Shown in pieces: positions 60,344 to 64,000 of a DNA stretch of 64,000 nucleotides. This DNA comes from Rutidosis leptorrhynchoides (lineage: Eukaryota; Streptophyta; Magnoliopsida; Asterales; Asteraceae): contig NC_092341.1 of NCBI RefSeq assembly GCF_046630445.1, positions 216,507,501-216,571,500 of the forward strand, read 5' to 3'. A model generated the notes under the pieces. That model was not told where the DNA came from. It worked only from the letters and a program-made list of their open reading frames with translations, and did not search any database. The stretch's first letter is position 1; every line of letters begins with the position of its first letter. A program made the translations under genes and the position numbers.

Positions 60344-61707
60344 TATATAATCATCAAATATTACATATTTAATTATAAGTTGAAATAAATGTTATATTTA
60401 ATTTCATTATGTTAGAATTAATATTAATATTAATATTATTATATTACTATTTAATAAAAGATATAAAGTTTATGCATTTATTTTGTTATAACCATTATAA
60501 TTTGAAGTAAAATTATAATTTGAAGTTACTATGATTATTTGTTATTATTATTTTCTTTATCATTATTAGTATTATTATTATTAATATAAGTATTATTGTT
60601 ACTAAAATATTTATTAATTATTAATAATAATTATATTGTTTATATAAACTTAAATCGTGTAATCTGTTATTGTATCAATCAAGCTATAGTTAAATTGTGT
60701 ATTTTGTCCCTAAAGTGTTTACTAGTCGACTGCAAGGCATCACTAAACAACAATCTTGATCCATTACATATATAATACCTTTATCATAATAATGACTAAA
60801 AAAAAATAATAATAACAATAAAAAAAAAGAGTACGATTTGTTTTAAAACACAACTGATCAATTTTTTCTTCTTCATTACTACTCAGGAAATTGTCTTCTA
60901 CCTCCAGTTTGTTACAAGTCCATATCACTTTAACATTATCAAACAAAATTCAGTACAACAATTGTTTTGATTTTTTTTTTATTCTTCTTGAGTGACTGTC
61001 GACTAAAATCTTCTGATGTAAGTAAATCGATCCAAGTGCTCATTCAGTAATTTCAATCCTTCTTCACTCTCATTATCAACTATCTATTGTAATTAATTAA
61101 ATCTGTTGAATTAAAAAATAAAATAAATAAAACTGAAACTACACGAACACCCCTGTTCGTGGTCATTTTATCAATTATTTGATTTCAAATGATTTTGTAA
61201 AATGTAAAATTGCAGTTATGTTAGGAATCATCTAACCAAACTATCTGCAACTTTTCACGACCCAATTCCTTAAATTGAATTCGAATTTCGAAGTCAAAGG
61301 TTTTTGAAATAAAAGTCAACTAAATTGTTCTTAGTAAAATTCGAGGTTGTTTGGATGTTTCAAGTTCAATTGGCGATTCCATTTGTTTTTATATTTGATT
61401 TGAAAACTTATTCGTGTTATAATCTTTAGCTATTACGTAATCAAAGTTGAAAACAATATTTTTTTTTCTTGTCGTGAATGGCAGCAGCCATTTTTTTTTA
61501 TATTTTTTTTTTCTTTTCATTTATGGTCAAGAACATTCTTGGTTGATAGTTATTTACAAACCTTAATTAATATCATAAATTCGTTATGATTGATTTTAAG
61601 GTTCCTGGGTTTAATTTTAGATTTTAATTTTAATTGAAGGAGATGAAGAAGATAAAACAAGTATTGAGTTAAGTAAATTAGAAGTGGGTATAATTCAGAA
61701 AAATTAG

Positions 61708-61778
61708 GAATGGAGGGATGGTTTAGCATGTTGGTGAGGAAACGGGAGGTCTCGGGTTCGAGTCTTGGTTAGGGCATC
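61708..61778 (+). other. tRNA-like sequence inside 3' LTR
   Basis: The same box A-like and box B sequences as at 53437, with two or three base differences outside box B. Confidence 0.6.
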
Positions 61779-61816
61779 TTTTTTACAAAAAGCTCTATAA
61801 AAGGGTATACTCTTAA

Positions 61817-61944
<128 letters not shown>

Positions 61945-63504
61945 GTTGTTGTTGCCGTTTATTGTTGTTATTTAGTGTTATAGAGAAATTTTATTATTAT
62001 TACTATCAATAATATAATTAATATCAATATCATTATAGTTATTACTAAGTATGATTATAAAGTATTATTATGCAAATTGTTATTAGTAACATTAATATTA
62101 TCATGATTATCATAGGTATAGTTATTATTATCATTAATATCATTAGGTATCATTATTATTGAGATTAGTATTAGAAGTACCAATTAACATCAATTTTACT
62201 ATTATTAAAAATTTATTTAAGACGATAATTATTAATAACTTACCATTATTATTAAAAAATACTACTTTTGATAAAACTATTATCTTTACTCTATCATTAT
62301 TAATAAAATTTTCACTTGTATTAAGGGTACTATTATCAATATTATTATCCTTAAACTAGTATTACTACAAATAATAAGTTTTACAAAACAAATGATATAT
62401 ATATATTTATAAAGTATACTAAAACTACATAAAAATTTCGCTTTAACTAATATCCTTAAATAAATATCAAATAAGTATCATAAGGTAATATAAGTATTAA
62501 TAAAATTATATATAAAAGAATATTAATCTCAAGACATAAAATAGATACATTGTTTGATTACAATTATTTGCTTTAATATATATACAAATGTTATAGGTTC
62601 GTGAATCCGAGGCCAACCCTGTGTCGTTCAATATAGTCATATGTATTTTTACTACAAAATACATTAGGTGAGTTTTCATTTACCTTTTTACCCTTTATAT
62701 TTTTGGGCTGAGAATACATGCTCATTTTTTATAAATGTTTTTACGTAATAGACACAAGTAATTAAAACTACATTATATGGTTGAATGATCGAAATCGAAT
62801 ATGCCCCTTTTTATTAAGTCTGGTAATCTAAGAATTAGGGAACAGACACCCTAATTGACGCGAACTCTAAAGATAGATCTATCGGGCCCAACAAGCCCCA
62901 TCCAAAGTACCGGATGCTTTAGTACTTCGAAATTTATATCATGTCCGAAGGAGGATCCCGGAATGATGGGGATATTCTTATATGCATATTGTGAATGTCG
63001 GTTACCAGGTGTTCAATCCATATGAATGATATTTTTGTCTCTATGCATGGGACGTATGTTTATGAGAAATGAAAATATGAAATCTTGTGGTCTATTAAAA
63101 TTATGAAATGATTATTTATGTTAAACTAATGAACTCACCAACCTTTTGGTTGACACTTTAAAGCATGTTTATTCTCAGGTATTAAAGAAATCTTCCGCTG
63201 TGCATTTGTTCATTTTAGAGATACTACTTGGAGTTATTCATGACATATTTCAAAAGACGTTGCATTCGAGTCGTCGAGTTCATCAAGATTATTATTTAGT
63301 CAATTATAGTTGAATATATTATGAAATGATTTGCATATCATCAATTTTCGATATAAAGCAAGTTTGTCTTTTAAAAACGAATGTAATGTTTGTAAAATGT
63401 ATCATATAGAGGTCAAATACCTCGCGATGTAACCAACTATTGTGAATCGTTTGTAATCGATATGGACTTTGTCCGGATGGATTAGGACGGGTCCTTTCAA
63501 CAGT

Positions 63505-63577
63505 TGCGCGGCGCGCAACATCTTTGCGCGGCGCCCCATCGAAGTGATTTTCAGATCAGGGTGTTACACAATGCAAA

Positions 63578-63652
<75 letters not shown>

Positions 63653-64000
63653 TGTTCGTAACAACATAACTTGTCGAGAACAAGCAAATGAATATGATGG
63701 TGTCCTTGTTATTGAGGCCTTAATGATTTATCGGATCGTTAATGGTACACTGTTTGACATGGCCAACATCATTCTTAACTGCTTGCAAGATGCACCGGAA
63801 ACACCCATGGTTTCGTTTCCTTTTGGGATGTTGCTTACAAAGTTATTCCATTTTTTCTCGACCTTGCTAACAATGATCAATGTATGTATGTACCTAGTGC
63901 ACAGGTGATGGAATAATGTAATGTTATATTTTTTAATTATTATTTGAGAAAATAAATCACTGTTTGTAAGTTAGTACGTACAAACTGTAAAATAATTATG
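63505..64000 (+). other. pre-insertion locus right of the LTR element, possible transposon-protein fragment
   Basis: It begins with a GC-rich stretch with GCGCGGCGCGC and GCGCGGCGCCCC, then an AT microsatellite (63578-63648). A frame from about 63655 to 63908 encodes a varied segment (LVIEALMIYRIVNGTLFDMANIILN ... SFPFGMLLTKLFHFF). That segment is reminiscent of plant transposon-associated proteins of the kind found beside Athila-type elements. The upstream part of the ORF is microsatellite-derived and not credible. It is a fragment at best. Confidence 0.35.
63578..63648. repeat. (AT)n microsatellite
   Basis: A pure AT run of about 70 bases. Confidence 0.9.

Overview
This is a plant nuclear window, very AT-rich and dominated by nested transposable elements. 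Only two stretches look like host genes. LTR termini, retroelement lineages and plant-specific gene families point to a eudicot. From remembered LTR motifs I suspect Asteraceae, but that is a weak inference. There are no prokaryotic features.

Positions 1-14331 are a nest of minus-strand LTR retroelements. A Ty3/gypsy element of the Tekay (Del) type (copy A, 1-5457, running off the left edge) sits in the LTR of a second element (5458-6974). That LTR sits in a GACCCGGG-type element (6975-9854), which sits in the gag of an Athila/Tat-type element with a tRNA-Asp-type primer site (9855-14331). This last one sits in the 3' flank of a CACTA transposase gene.

Positions 14332-38244 are the right part of an En/Spm (CACTA) DNA transposon. 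It has a decayed TNP2-type transposase on the minus strand (14476-17718), a shared 0.37 kb promoter, and a decayed second transposase (Transposase_24 type) on the plus strand (18091-36338). It ends in subterminal repeats and a CACTA terminus at 38244. Intron 1 of the plus-strand gene holds a complete Tekay-type element (copy B, 18383-34238, target duplication GTATA). The 5' LTR of copy B is in turn split by a solo LTR (19286-21482, target duplication TATAT).

Positions 38245-51585 are the gene-bearing part. They hold a poly(A)-ended GC-rich insertion, a 13-exon gene for a plastid ferroportin-family transporter (IREG3/MAR1-like, 595 residues, intact) and a small one-exon gene of unknown function. 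Several MITEs with clear target duplications lie here (three hAT-like, one Stowaway-like).

Positions 51586-63499 are a complete LTR element (target duplication ACAGT) with 3.6-3.7 kb LTRs but no pol. It is a large non-autonomous element.

The most interesting content is in the Tekay-type copies. Between the primer-binding site and gag both carry two extra sense-strand ORFs: a highly acidic, repeat-expanded protein and an F-box protein. The F-box ORF is uninterrupted in copy A. A retrotransposon that carries its own F-box protein could in principle redirect the host SCF ubiquitin ligase. That function is inference; the ORFs and their conservation in both copies are seen directly.
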